Shown: positions 21,751-33,940, numbered from the stretch's first letter. The stretch: DNA of 64,000 nucleotides from Hydractinia symbiolongicarpus (GCF_029227915.1 NC_079879.1:21096501-21160500), one strand, 5' to 3'. Program-made: numbers and translations. The notes: generated from the sequence alone by a model not told the origin.

Positions 21751-22239
21751 ATGATAAGGATGTTGAGACAAGCAAATTATAACACAGACTTAAGTAAAAT
21801 TTATAATCTTGTTAATACTGCTTATGAGATTGAGCTTGGAAATACAGGTATAAGCTTTTCCAAAGTGAGAAGATGGCCATACAAAATAGAAAGTGAGAAA
21901 ATTGAAAAGGAGATATCTGATATGTATGTTTATGTTGACCAAAATGAAATAATTGGTTGTATAAAGGCAGAAGTTAAAGATAATACTGTGAAAATTGGTC
22001 CTGTTGCTGTTGCAGAACCACACCAGCGTCAAGGAGTAGCTTCAAGAATGCTTGAATATGCTGAAACTTTAGCAGACATTTCGAAACTGGATATTATATC
22101 GTGCCGAACAGACGTTATTCCGTATTACAAAAAAAGAGGTTATAAAGAAGTTGCACGATCACCAATCACAAAAATGTTTGCTTCTAATGAGTTGGCAAGA
22201 GATGATATTGAAATTATAATATTTGAGAAGAGAAAGTAA
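21751..22239 (+). CDS. GNAT-family N-acetyltransferase, copy 1
   Basis: A 162-residue GCN5-related acetyltransferase. The acetyl-CoA-binding motif A is seen as VAVAEPHQRQGVASRML (residues about 87-103), with the Q-R-x-G-x-A pyrophosphate loop. Upstream strands IIGCIKAEV and VKIGPV and the late block DVIPYYKKRGYKEV (the motif B region) fit the fold. Met4 (21760) aligns with the start of copy 2 and may be the true initiator. About 25 of 159 aligned residues differ from copy 2, none in motif A's core. Substrate unknown. A pyrimidine tract ending in CTTCAG just upstream could be a splice acceptor, so a 5' exon cannot be excluded. Confidence 0.8.
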   Translation: MIRMLRQANYNTDLSKIYNLVNTAYEIELGNTGISFSKVRRWPYKIESEKIEKEISDMYVYVDQNEIIGCIKAEVKDNTVKIGPVAVAEPHQRQGVASRMLEYAETLADISKLDIISCRTDVIPYYKKRGYKEVARSPITKMFASNELARDDIEIIIFEKRK

Positions 22240-22807
22240 GGAAACAGTTATTTTAATAGTTTTTAAACAGGCAAATTCTTGTGGATTTTCATTGGGCTAA
22301 TGGCTAGTTTTACATACATAATAACAGAAGGATGGCTCCAGAAGTGTTTTGTTAGTTCTAAGTTCAAAGTGTTAAACAATAAGTTCTATTTTTATAATAA
22401 GACATGTAGACGCAACATGTATTATAACACATCCAACAATGGTTGTGTGTATATTAACACATTAAAGTATATTCCTTCTTTATGGGATAGAAACAAGTTG
22501 TAGTCTGAACATTGTGAACTCTATTTCTGACTCTAAGCTTACACATTATCACATGTTTCACCTTTCTAACAATATTTAGTATTTTTCTGTATTCTCCTAC
22601 CCATGAGTCACAAAGTTGCCATATGGCAATCAAAAATATCTTCCATTGATGATGTCATCACAGATTTCTTTTTCAATGCACGTCATAAAGGCACTATTAG
22701 TGTATCAAGGTAAAAGTTGACTTCTTAAGGTACTTGAACTCCAAGGGTTAAGTTGTGCAGGAACTTTTTTTTTACATTTATTTTTTTGAAAACGCCCAAA
22801 GTTAATT

Positions 22808-23545
22808 ATGTCTTTTAGTGATATCTTTTTATATTGTTGTTATCATAGAGCAATGTGTAAGAGTGACAAGGTCATTGTGAAATCTGACATTGTGAAGTTA
22901 AACGTAGGTGGTGAAGAGTATGTAACAACTATAAGTACATTGACTAAATACCAAGATTCCATGTTGGGTGCAATGTTTCTCCATGACATACCAACAACTA
23001 AAGATGAACATGGAAGATACTTTATCGACCGTGACAAGCACACATTTAAATATATTTTGCAATTTCTAAGGTGTGGTAAACTCGTTCTTCCCACTGATTT
23101 TAAAAGCATGGACTTACTAAAAGTTGAGGCAGATTTTTATCAAATAAAGCCACTAGTTGGGGCAATACAAGAGTATGAACAGAAATTGAAGAAAGAAATG
23201 TTAGAAAAAAAACAGTTTAATAAAATCTTGTTGTTGTGTTCATTGTTTGGCCACAGTCTGGACAGTCAGAGTTTTAGCTATCATTGTGCCTACTCACGTG
23301 GCCCGTGCGAGACATATAAACATTGTGGTGATCACTTGTTATTAAAAAGAAATAACTATGAAAAGTTCAGTTCCTTTCTTGCTAATAGTGAAGATTGGCA
23401 GTTAGTGAAATTGCTGGAAATGGATAAAACTATGGCTTCTTTTTATCTCTTCTCAATTGGTATCGAAGTTGAATATTTGTTTCGTAACAATATTACATAT
23501 AATAGTGTTAAAATAGAATTTTGGAAATGCATTTGTGAGATATGA
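22808..23545 (+). CDS. KCTD7/14-like BTB-domain protein
   Basis: A 245-residue protein with an N-terminal T1-type BTB/POZ domain (about residues 27-121). It carries the family hallmarks VKLNVGGEEYVTT, STL-Y-DSMLGAMF, GRYFIDRD and ILQFLRCGKL. A coiled, lysine-rich linker follows, then a C-terminal region rich in Cys and aromatic residues ending KIEFWKCICEI. KCTD proteins oligomerise through BTB and often serve as cullin-3 adaptors; the closest resemblance I see is to KCTD7/KCTD14. Met16 (22853) lies just after a TATCATAG acceptor-like site and is a likely alternative start. The partner copy is shifted by one base before that Met, so the first 15 codons may not be coding. Confidence 0.78.
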   Translation: MSFSDIFLYCCYHRAMCKSDKVIVKSDIVKLNVGGEEYVTTISTLTKYQDSMLGAMFLHDIPTTKDEHGRYFIDRDKHTFKYILQFLRCGKLVLPTDFKSMDLLKVEADFYQIKPLVGAIQEYEQKLKKEMLEKKQFNKILLLCSLFGHSLDSQSFSYHCAYSRGPCETYKHCGDHLLLKRNNYEKFSSFLANSEDWQLVKLLEMDKTMASFYLFSIGIEVEYLFRNNITYNSVKIEFWKCICEI

Positions 23546-23709
23546 TTTCCATGACATGTAATTGAAGCTTAATATTTACAATAACAGTTGTTTTATTAGT
23601 GGGACATTAGTTGTCAGCTAGAACCTTCAGGAGATTCCAAAAAAGTTGCGTATGTTAGCACAATGTTTGGGACCACTTTGAGCAAAAGTTGAACAAATTG
23701 CCCAAATAA

Positions 23710-26110
23710 AGCATTATCTAAGTCCCAGGTCGACTCCAGTAATAGACAATTGAGTAAGAATTGAAAGGAAATTGAAAAAAGGAAAGTTGGCAGTTTGTCT
23801 ATTAGCCACGCTTACATTGTACTTATTCCACCAGAACCTATACTTAGTGGTGTTATAGACCAGCAAATATTAGGAATGTAAGAGGAACTTCTTATCAAAT
23901 AAAACATACTTTCAAGATATATATATATCATAAAATGTATACTAAAATTTTCTCGGTAAACCTTGCAAAGTTTCTCAGTTCTCTATTCGGACATCATTTG
24001 GATATATTTACCAATGAAATCTTTATAATTATGATAAAGCATAAAACCAGGGTTCTGCACAGAGTGGAGTAATGCATTTGTCACGCTCATAATATGATTT
24101 TCCTCCAGGTTGTTTTCTCTATGAGTATTATTTCGCCGATCCATTTCCCTTTCGGCAGGAACACCTACACAACATGATCGACTAACTCGGGTTTTTTTCC
24201 TTCTTGAGATATTTCTCTGGTGAAATGTGTACCATAAAGTCTGTGTATTTCTAAAGAATTAGAATTAAAATTGACAGGAGCACAAGGTGGAGTAAGAGCA
24301 TAAGTAATTTCTACACTAATTTACGTATCACATTTATTCGAAAGTGTGTTGTGAAATTGATTTCCTAATTGCATTATCATTACTTGCCATTCTCCATTCA
24401 CCATATAGGAAGAATGCATTCACCATGGCTACGTTAATCAGGCGAAAAAGACTTTTTTAACTATTTGAGGCTTTGAAATGAAAATGCTGAAAACTGTAGC
24501 AGCTGATCGTTGCTGTCAACACCACTCATATATTTATTGTACATCGTATGCTATCTGGACTCACGATTTTTTCCTTGGTTTGCCAATACTTTTTCCCAGT
24601 ATAACTAAGGTGGCAGTTGTGAGCAGTGATTGTAATTGACTCGCCTTTCTTTTTAAATTTTGCTGATTTTATTTGAACAGGCAAGCCTTTACGAGGTCGA
24701 CTGCCTGTTTTGTGTTGCACACAAAGGTTAAAAAAATAAATACGGAGATCAGCCTTTGTAATTCAAATTTTTTCACAGTGGCAAGCTTTTGCCGACCAGT
24801 TATTTTATTTAAATACGTTCTTTGTTAACACGGCATTCTCATTGGCAATTGCTGAGTGCTGACGTCAATTACGAAGTCTGAAGATGTATGAAATTATCCA
24901 TGTACAGAATAAAACATTTACCAAAATGATTGTGCAAAAGATGCATGACTAGGTCATAGGTTTTACCATACTGAGAAATGGATGGAGCATCGTCAACTTG
25001 AGCAACAAATATCAAAGTTGATACAATAGCCATTATCTGAATCACAAAATTTGTATGTTTTAATCCCATATTTATCTGATTTTGTAAGGTTGTAAAGCTT
25101 GAATGAAATATTTCCCTTGAATGGAAAAGACCCTTTATCAATGGAAAACTAAAGGTTTGGTGTCCACACTTCTCCCACGCGGCACTAAAATTCTAAATAT
25201 TTTCTTTGGGTTGTAACCTGCTTCACCCTTTGCTGGATAATCATCATGTTACAGCAATGCAGGAAAGCCACGATGTTATAAAACTCCATTCTTGACATGA
25301 CAGTTCTTGAAAATTGAGAAAAAATAGTAGTGCTTGCAGACCAGTAAGACTTCCGTAAGTCTTTTTTGACTATGCTAAAGTAATAAGTCAATGCCAAGAA
25401 GCTTTACAATTTTTTAGTAGTTATGCCATCTAGCCAGGTCTGAAGAAGGAGGAAGACCATCACCAGCATTTTCAAGAAAGCCATCAGCATAAGGGTTCAG
25501 GAATAATTTCATTGGTGATAAACAGTTTGTAAAAATAAAATTCATTGGCATCCTCAGGAATATCGACATTTATTGCAGGATTTGCAGCAAAACAAGGCAA
25601 CTCTTGTCACCAGATTTCCATTCCTCGTGTCTCAACCAGGAGGACTTAGTTCCTTCTTAGCTTTCCTCGAAATAGGTTCTGCCACTTCATCATCACCCGT
25701 TGAAATTTCATTAACAAATTCTATCCTAAAATCCCAAAAGATCTTTGTCTTCACTATCACTCTGGCCAAATAATCTCAGCATTATCCTCTTTAAGGTTTA
25801 ATATAATAATAGAGCAGGCAAATGATGCATTACTGCTGCTAAAAGGCAAAGAAGAGCACCCAGCGCTAAATCCAATTGCCATCTTTGTTTTGATTTTGAA
25901 AATAAAATTTTCATAGTTTATTATAGCCGAATTCAAAAGCCATTAGGCAACAATGAGAGGTAAAATGCTAGTGTTAGAAATAATCAATCTTGTTAGTTTT
26001 AAAGGCTCCGAGCAGGCGTGTGGGCCGTTCAAAGTAGTCCTAGTAAAATCCTACACCTGTCCAGGATTGAAATTAGTTTAGCGTAGCAATATCCTGGACT
26101 AGTTCGGGAA
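23710..26110 (-). mobile_element. Insertion carrying a piggyBac-type transposase relic
   Basis: This segment interrupts the left duplication copy and has no counterpart in the right one. On the minus strand, broken frames match piggyBac-family (PGBD) transposase in order. 25397-25185 reads SYWS...FSRTVMSRMEFYNIVAFLHCC. 25141-24869 contains YGKTYDLVMHLL and LYMDNF, the region of a catalytic Asp. 24720-24526 contains RKGLPVQIKSAKFKKGE-like sequence. Stops and shifts separate them, so it is inactive. Exact termini were not found. Confidence 0.65.
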
Positions 26111-26593
26111 CGAGACAGGAAAAGTAAATTAATCATCTACATTCTCAGCTTTCTATTTCTACCATTTTGGTTGATTTTTTATTAACACTTCTTTTTGTAT
26201 TTTAGTGACAATTCTTTAACAAGATTTTTTAGTTTTTGATATTTTTTAATTGTTTAATTGTAAAAAAAACTGACTACTGTCAGTCATTTACATTGTTTAT
26301 TTTGACTTTCATTGCATATATTTCTAGGAATTATTGAAAAAGTATGAGTTGCATTACGTATGTCTGCTCTTTAAAAAAACGTTTTTGTCAAGCTTTTAAG
26401 TCAAGTCATTGTTTGCCACTAGTTCTTATTGTGCTTTTGAATATCCCTAAATTTCTCTTGAAATAATGATCCTTTGCATTTGTGGAATTTTCATTGTGAA
26501 ATTTGGTAGCAGGAATATTTTTATTATTTTAAACATAGCCAGGTTAAGGGTTGAATTCTAATTACATCAGCCTTTATATTGTAGTAAATCAGA

Positions 26594-26793
26594 ATGGTAA
26601 TTGGAACTTGTGATTCAATTTTCTTCACAACAGGGAAGTTCATTGCAAAAGGACTGTAAAAGAGTGACAGCTTTTGAATGAAAAGAAAGCCTCTTTGTAA
26701 AAGCATATTCTCATTCAGCTTCAGGTAGAACAATCCAAGCTGAGGAGATTAGAACCCCAATTGGATTAAATATGACATTGAAACATTTGTTAG
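26594..26793 (+). pseudogene. Broken first exon of SAC3D1
   Basis: Nearly the same DNA as the working exon at 33941-34139, including the flank and an even better donor (GTAAGT). It starts MVIGTCDS, but small indels break the frame within about ten codons and stops follow. No second exon is present downstream, where HINE-like repeats begin. It is a dead remnant of the segmental duplication. Confidence 0.85.
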
Positions 26794-26799
26794 GTAAGT

Positions 26800-27565
26800 T
26801 GACATAATGCATATACAGATACTTACGAGACAAAATGTCTTTTTAGACACCGATATGTTGACATGGATGTAAGTTCACCTGTCCCAAAAAATTTTCCAAT
26901 TGTTACAAAATTAGCTACAAAACACATGAAAATAACACATAAAAATAAGTAAGTTACCTATTTAATGTCCTAATATCCTAAATACAAAAAACAGATTTTT
27001 ATTTAAAAAAAAAACACTTTTCTTTTTTTCTTTTTTTTTTTGATAAGAATTACAAAATACTTGCTGATGTTAGTTAAGTCCGTTTTTTTTCAGAACAAGT
27101 ATTTTTGCAAATCAGATGATGAAAATCCAACAAAAGTCTTTTTTTTCAACATAATTTTGTAAACCAGATGTCAATTTGCAAAATATCTTTAATTAGAATA
27201 TTCTGCACCTATGCGATCACTGTAAAAAATTCCTGCTGCAGTGCTTGTTATGACAGTCTAAGATTAGTAAAAGAGTTTTGATAGAGCTGTTGATTAGTTT
27301 GATAATTCCTGGTTTAAATTCTTATTTATATGCAATTGTATTTTTATTATTTTCCATAATCTCCTAGAACAATAAAGCCAATGTTTTAAGATTTGTATGT
27401 TCAAATATTAGTGTTAAACAAAAACAGAATGCTGATTTCTGTCACTAAATGCCTGTGTTAAAATTAAACCAATAAGAAGATGTAATCTTATTTGTACAAA
27501 TTTTGACACAAACACACACGGCAAAGTTGTGTTTCTTTCGTCCCTAATGTTTTGTACACAATTTG
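26800..27565. other. Gene-free stretch
   Basis: AT-rich with poly-T runs; no gene or clear repeat recognised. Confidence 0.35.
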
Positions 27566-27586
27566 TCTCTATAATAATACGGAGCT

Positions 27587-27651
<65 letters not shown>

Positions 27652-27672
27652 GTCTGTCTGTCTGTCTGTCTG

Positions 27673-27703
<31 letters not shown>

Positions 27704-28073
27704 GACTTTTGCAAAGTGGGTTATATTTTTCATAAATTTTTTCAATAAAGTCTATAAAACATCATCTATATAAAATTGCTGTGTAATTTATGAAAACCTG
27801 ATGTAAGAATAATAAGCCTAAGATTATGAAGTCATTACAATGCAGTTAAAACTTTGAGGCCAAATAACTTGGAAACGAGGTGGTGACGTCAATGATTTTT
27901 TACTGTGTGGGTAACTAGGGACCACATGGGACCATCTTGGGTAAGTAAATTGCGTCAATTTCGTTTTGTCTCTGCACTACTGACGTTAGCAAAAATTCAA
28001 AACAACCTATTTTCTATTGTCCTTCTGCCTAAGTGTGTTTCTTCATGGGCCTTATTGACTAGTCTATATATTA
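27566..28073 (+). mobile_element. HINE/pearl-like non-autonomous Helitron, copy 1
   Basis: Begins ATAATACGGAGCTTCTGTCTG, contains a long (CTGT)n microsatellite, and ends with CATGGGCCTTATTGACTAGTC and a TATATATTA run. Similar starts are seen at 58890 and similar ends at 62258-62293. This layout (conserved AT-rich start, internal tetranucleotide array, short terminal hairpin) is that of pearl/HINE elements; the class assignment is inferred. Confidence 0.5.
27585..27703 (+). repeat. (CTGT)n microsatellite
   Basis: Almost pure CTGT repeats with two TG slips. The open frame through it (a Ser-Val-Cys-Leu repeat) is not a protein gene. Confidence 0.95.
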
Positions 28074-28793
28074 ATACGGAAGTTGTGTCAGTATGTGACC
28101 ACCAAAGTTGATATTATTTTCTTTGATGTTGCCGAAAACTTATGTCCGATTTGTTAATCTATTTCACGTTACAGCGCGATGTCAATGCATTTAAACTGAC
28201 GTCAATGCTGTTAAAAAGATTGGTGAAGCCATTGCATTCCACTTATAACTTAAGGCCAATTAACTTGGAAATAAGGTGGTAACATCAGTCATTTTTTACC
28301 GCATGGGCAAGTTTCCTAAATCTGGGTGCCTAAATCCGTTTTAGAATGAATGGGTTGATGACGTCATCAAAAAACCTTTAACCATAATATATATCTTTAA
28401 CTGTTTGTCAAAAGTACACGATTCTATATCTTTCTTGATCAGGGTTTCAAGGTCTATGCGATAAAGTTAACGGGTATACAAATTTATAAAAAAAAAATCA
28501 TATTTTGGTGGGTCTTTGTTGACATCAGAAAAAATTTTACGCTCTGATATTTTCTTATACGATTGTCAAAAGCAAATGATCTTACACATTTTTCTCATCA
28601 GCGTTGTAAGCCCAACACATACCAAACAACGGGTAAACAAATTTCCCCAATTTTTTTTGGTATATGCACTGCTGACGTTAGACAAACACCTAAAGCAACC
28701 TATTTTTCTGCCTAAGTGGATTTTTCCACAGTTTGGAAAACCAACGTTTTTGTATAATTTTTTATGTATGTGAAATCTATTAGACATAACAAA
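28073..28793 (+). mobile_element. Second HINE-like unit in tandem
   Basis: The sequence restarts with AATACGGAAGTTGTGTCAGT directly after the end of copy 1. It repeats internal blocks such as AAGGCCAATTAACTTGGAAA and GTGGTAACATCAGTCATTTTT, which correspond to 27857-27900. The microsatellite is missing and its 3' boundary is unclear. Confidence 0.45.
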
Positions 28794-28897
28794 TACTGTG
28801 AATGATCGATTAAGCCCCCACTCTCGAATAAGCCCCCTCCCCCAAAACCCATTTTGACAAATAAGCCCCCCATGGGCTTAATCGATCATTTACGGTA
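28794..28897. mobile_element. 104-bp palindromic MITE
   Basis: Ends TACTGTGAATGATCGATTAAG and CTTAATCGATCATTTACGGTA are inverted repeats around a core of ATAAGCCCCC-like blocks. It is a better-preserved relative of the element at 8239-8359. Confidence 0.8.
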
Positions 28898-29459
28898 TTT
28901 TAAAATTTCAAGCAAAAGCTTTTCGATATATTCCATATCATCGTCAGTGCGTGCTGTACAATATAATGTTGTCTACTTACATATCGACATATATTTAATA
29001 ACTGAACAATGTGTAATCTCAATAATTACAATATATAATTATCCATAATTACTGAGTCAGTAATACCATTTCTAAATAGATGCAAAACGTCTATATCAAT
29101 TTGGTTAAGGATGCTTTTTTAATTGCTATTATTGAAGCTTCCAAGTTCCTCCTCTCATGGACGGGTGTTCAAAACGACAGAAAACAATACTTTTCACAAA
29201 AAACATGGTTGGGATTACTTTGTAAATGTTTTGAAGGTTCAGTTAATTTTTTTATTTCTTGAGAATATTTATTGTTATTTTTAAATTAATTTATTATTTA
29301 ACTGTAGCATAAAGTAGGGTTTTTTATCACTTAGTGTACAATTGCTCTCAACATAGTACTCTTATGAACTACACAATTCTCATCAAGTTTTTGGATTGCA
29401 TGCCAAAGTTGGATTAAAACCCCTGTTTTTGTAACATTTTGTCCACTTTTTGTCCAAGG

Positions 29460-29939
29460 ATGTTGAGACAAGCGAATTATAAAACAGACTTAGGTATAAT
29501 TTATAATCTTGTTAATACTGCTTATGATATTGTGATTGGAAATACAGGCATCAGGTTTTCTAAAGTGAGAAGATGGCCATACCAAATGGAAAGTGAGGAA
29601 ATTAAAAACGAGATTTCTCATATGTACGTTTATGTTGACCAAAATGAAATAATTGGTTGTATAAAGGCAAAAGTTGAAGATAATACTGTAAAAATTGGTC
29701 CTATCACTGTTGCAAAACCACACCAACGTCAAGGGGTAGCTTCAAGAAAGCTTGAATATGCTGAAACGTTGGCAGACGTTTCGAAACTGGATATTATATC
29801 GTGTCGAACAGATGTTATTCCGTATTACAAAAAAAGAGGTTATAAAGAAGTTGCACGATCACCAATCAAAAAAGTGTTTGCTGCTAATGAGTTGGCAAGA
29901 GATGATATTGAAATTTTATTATTTGAGAAGAGAAAGTAA
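29460..29939 (+). CDS. GNAT-family N-acetyltransferase, copy 2
   Basis: A 159-residue paralogue of the protein at 21751. The ATG at 29460 begins MLRQANYKTD. Motif A is kept (VAKPHQRQGVASRKL), as are the IIGCIKA strand and the YYKKRGYKEVARSP block, and no frame break is seen. The roughly 25 substitutions relative to copy 1 are scattered and often change charge in surface-type positions (for example SEKIEKE to SEEIKNE). This implies both copies have been kept as proteins for some time. A CTTTTTGTCCAAG acceptor-like site abuts the ATG, so a 5' exon is possible. Confidence 0.78.
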   Translation: MLRQANYKTDLGIIYNLVNTAYDIVIGNTGIRFSKVRRWPYQMESEEIKNEISHMYVYVDQNEIIGCIKAKVEDNTVKIGPITVAKPHQRQGVASRKLEYAETLADVSKLDIISCRTDVIPYYKKRGYKEVARSPIKKVFAANELARDDIEILLFEKRK

Positions 29940-30517
29940 GCGAAGAGTTATTTTAATAGTTTTTATCTGCATGCGTTCTGACAATATATTAGCAAGACAA
30001 GACTGGTTATTTTTGAAAAACATGCGAAATTCAAGAAATTTCTGGATGTGTTAATTATTATCACTGAAGGTTTATTGTATCTTATATACTCCAGCATAGC
30101 TTGCTTAAAAATCTACTGGGATTTGAGCCTCATGCATTAATATTTCATGCAATTGTTACCTTATTACACGAAAATAAGTAGTCAACTTAGTAAAACGGGA
30201 TTAATTATGATGGATGAAATTAAGCGGTATTTTTAAATTTCAATTTTAGAATTCAAAAAGGCAAATATTTAAACGGCATTATATAACGCAAATTTTCAGC
30301 CATTAAAAAATTCCTTTTTATAAAATTAAATGAATTTAAAGCAAAGAAAGAACAACAGCTATTGGGTATGCATAGGCAATCATTATTTTTCTGATATAAC
30401 ATATACACTAAAGGGGTTTAAACGAATCAAATTTCAGTTTCGTTGGCAAGCCTCTTTTAAAGTATCTATGATACCAGCTGCCTTCCATCCTGCCTTGATG
30501 ATGCTTCTCCCCTTTTC

Positions 30518-30700
30518 TGATTAAAAATGTTCACAGAACTCCTTTATGTTTAGCAGCGAAAGTAAAAGATGTTGAGTACCCGTTGACTGGGGAATATGTA
30601 GATCACTCTAAAAAAATCTTGGAAATGTTAGGGATCGAAAAAGAAAAGGATGACGAAGATGACAATGAAGAAGATAAGATTAAAGGTGTGGAATTTTTAG
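30518..30700 (+). other. Unplaced coding-like segment
   Basis: An open stretch reads NVHRTPLCLAAKVKDVEYPL, then TGEYVDHSKKILEMLGI and an acidic run EKDDEDDNEEDK. The HRTPLCLAA part resembles an ankyrin-repeat helix. There is no start codon in frame, and a stop follows shortly after a possible GGTGTG donor. It could be an isolated exon or a processed remnant; it lies in the segment found only in the right duplication copy. Confidence 0.35.
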
Positions 30701-32030
30701 CTTGATATATTTAAAATATCGCTTGTAAGGACTTTTGTTGATTTGTTAGAAATAAGAAAAGAACACTCCATCTCTCTGTTTTATGTTATGTTGTAAAACG
30801 GAGATCTCAATATCATATAATTATATTTTTGAAAGGCATTTTGCAAAAGGTACATTTAAAATATAAAATCTGGTAAAATATATGAATGTTTTTTTTAACC
30901 CGAACCATTAATTAACGGAGGAGAAATCTATGTAGAATTAAAGCAAAATTTTCAAATTTGTGTTAATTATTTGACTAGTTATTTTCATGTAATAACGTAA
31001 TTACGAATTTAAGGTGGCACCTACTTACCTATCCAGGAGATGACATCAGTTACTTCCATGTTTTCCAAGTTAGTTGGCTTTGAAGTAATAAGTGCAATGT
31101 ATGGAAGCCATGAAGGTTAAATCTAAAATCAAAATATTCTAAATCTTATAATATATTTGTTTAAGATAGTATACTAACATATATAACAATGAATGTGTCA
31201 GCATGCCAATGTCAGCATGCTAATGTCAGCAGCAGGAATCAACAGTGCAATAATTTGACCTAAGAGTTAAATTTTAAAAATGGCATTATGTTGTAAATTA
31301 TCTTAATTAATTATTAATTATCTATTATGCCAATTACAATTGCTATACATTAATACAGCAAAAAAATTGTTTACATGCCAGGTTCTTTTTTGCAAATGCA
31401 GTTATGACTCTTTTTCTAGTTTCTTTCCAATAGTGAACAAAGGAAATTATTATTCTTTTGCCTTTTTTTTTGACACAAAGATGTTAATTACTTCATTCGT
31501 TTAAATTTTTTTACATTTGCAAAAAACCAAGTTAGTATAATTACGCAACATTACTTGTTTCTGACAAGCTGTTATCCTGCCTGAGATTGTCGTTAAGAAC
31601 GTAGTTTACAACGCTCAAACCAGTTTATAAATTGTATAAGAATATTTACATGTTAATTAATTTAAAACCAAAAGAGTTGTCCAAAAAAGTTGAAATAATT
31701 GTTTTCTGAAATTTCCACATCAATATTGGAAAAAACTTGGAACACCTGGCTTCAAAACTGGAAAACAAAACAAAGACGCAAGACCTCATTTTTTATCACT
31801 ATGGTCAAGGAAAGACAGTATTGAATTAGAACTATTCCTGTCTTGAAAACGAGACTAACCAAAATAACGACGTAACAAAAATATTTTGTAAAACAATTGC
31901 CTTCTACTTCATTTTAGTGACGGTAATTTCTTTTGCTGTTGTAGTGCTGTCATGATACATCACAACAAAAATTAAAATTGCCGTCGCTCTAATTTTAGAT
32001 TCCCATGGCTGATAATTCAGAAGAAAGACT
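30701..32030. other. Gene-free stretch of the right copy
   Basis: No gene recognised. 31915-32000 contains an imperfect inverted repeat (GTGACGGTAATTTCTTTTG against CAATTTTAATTTTTGTTG-type sequence ending GCCGTCGC) that may be a short MITE. Confidence 0.35.
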
Positions 32031-32386
32031 CTAGACGTATATTATTGGTTCTCAGTTCAAAATGTTAAACAATAAGATTTATTTTTACAATAAGACATGT
32101 AGATGCAACGTGCATTATCACCCATCCATCAAGGAGATGGTTCTGTATTAACACATCAAAAATACATTCCATCTTTATGGGATAGAAACAAGTTGTAGTC
32201 TGAAATGTGTCTGAAAATTAGTTTTACATTTATTTCTCACTCTATTTTTTACTCTATTTTTTTTACTCTATTTCTGACTCTAAGATTACGCTTGCCCGAA
32301 ATCCACAAACTTCATTATAACATATTAAGTTGTGCAGAAACTTTTTTTTATTAGGACTTATTTTTTGAAAACGCCTGAAGTTAATT

Positions 32387-33034
32387 ATGTCTTTTAGTAA
32401 ATCTTTATATATTGTTGTTATCATAGAGCAATGTGCAAGAGTGACAAGGCCATTGTGAACTTTGACATTATGTATGTGACACATTGACTAAATATCAAGA
32501 TTCCATGTTGGGTGCAATGTTTCTCAATAGCATACCAAGAACTAAAGATGAACATGGAAGATGCTTTATCGACCGTGACAAGTACACATTTAAATCATTT
32601 TGCAATTTCTAAAAGTTGAGGCAGATTCTTATCAAATAAAGCCACTGTTAGTGCAATACAAGAGTATGAACAGAAATTAAAGAAATGGTAGAAAAAAAAA
32701 CAGTTTAATAAAATCTTGTTGTTGTGTTCTTTCTTTGGCCATGGTCTGGACAGTCAGAGTTACAGCTATCATTGTGCCTACTCAGGTGGTCCATGCAAGA
32801 CATATAGACGTCGTCATGATCAATTCTCATCGAAAAGAGAAGATAACTATGAAAAGTTTAGGTTCTTCTTGCTAATAGTGAAGATTGGCAGTTGGTGAAA
32901 TTGCTTGAGATGGATAAAACCATGGCTTCTTTTTATCTCTTCTCAATTGGTATTAAAATTGAATATTTGTTTCTTGAGAATATTACATAAAATACTGTTA
33001 AAATAGAATTTTGGAAATGCATTTGTGAGATATA
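32387..33034 (+). pseudogene. KCTD pseudogene
   Basis: DNA closely matching the KCTD gene at 22808-23545. Deletions remove the LNVGGEEY core codons (near 32470), part of the ILQFLRCGK-to-DLLKVEA region (near 32605) and further bases. Several frame changes and a premature end follow. Recognisable fragments include GHGLDSQSYSYHCAYSGGPC (32734-32793) and the terminal FWKCICEI codons. The BTB fold could not form. Confidence 0.88.
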
Positions 33035-33940
33035 ATTTAAATGACATGTAATTGAGGCTTAATATTTACAATAACAGTTGTTTTATTAGTGGGACATTAG
33101 TTGTCAGCTAGGACCTCCAGGATATTCTAAAAGATTTGAGTATGTGTAGCACAATGCAGAAAATCACTTTTAGGAATAGTTGAACCAATTGCCTAAATCT
33201 TGTTAACTGTTTGTGAAAAGCACGTGCTTTACAAATAACGTATCGCTCTAGAAAATAAACCCATGAATATAGAACAAAACAGGTGCTCACCTGTAGAATA
33301 ATGAACTAAATCTTAAAAAAAGAAATTATTCTTCTACATACTCAGCCTTTTTTTTTACCATTTTATTTGATTTTATATTAACCATTTTTTTTGTATTTCC
33401 TGAAAACTCCTTAACAAGATTTTTTAGTTTTTTATATCTTTTAATTTTTTAATTTTAAAATAAGAAAGGGTTACTACTGTCACTCATTTACAAGTTATTG
33501 TTTATTGTTGTCCTTCATTGCATATCTTTTCAGAGAATATTCGAAAACTACGAGTTGCATTATGTATGTTTGCTCTTTAAAAACCGTTTTTGTCAAGCTT
33601 TTAAGTCAAGTCATGGTTATAACATAATGATTAATTATGGCAAGGAGTAGGTTATAATAGTCACTAAACAAGTACAATTTGAATTTGCACAAAATTGTCA
33701 ATGGGTGGGTTGACACTTTACTTAGAACAGAAACAAGTTATCTGGTGTTCTCATAGTGGTGGTAGTGTAACCTTATTGTGCTTTTGAATATCCCTAAATT
33801 CCTCTTGAAATAATGATCCTTTGCATTTGTGCAATTTTTATTGTGCAATTTGGTAGCAGCAATATTTTTATTATTTTATACATAGCCAGGTTAAAGGTTG
33901 AATTATAATTACATCAGCCTATATATTGTAGTAAATCAGA

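Larger units (their letters stand above)
21690..26800. repeat. Left copy of segmental duplication
   Basis: Shares, in order, three blocks with 29409-34140: an acetyltransferase gene, a segment ending GGGATAGAAACAAGTTGTAG followed by a KCTD gene, and a SAC3D1 first exon with its upstream flank. The left copy is interrupted at about 23710-26110 by a piggyBac-bearing insertion. It lacks the roughly 2-kb segment present at 30060-32030 in the other copy. Confidence 0.85.

Noticed and set aside
27552-27773. Cys/Leu/Ser/Val repeat protein
   Set aside because: It is the CTGT microsatellite read in frame.
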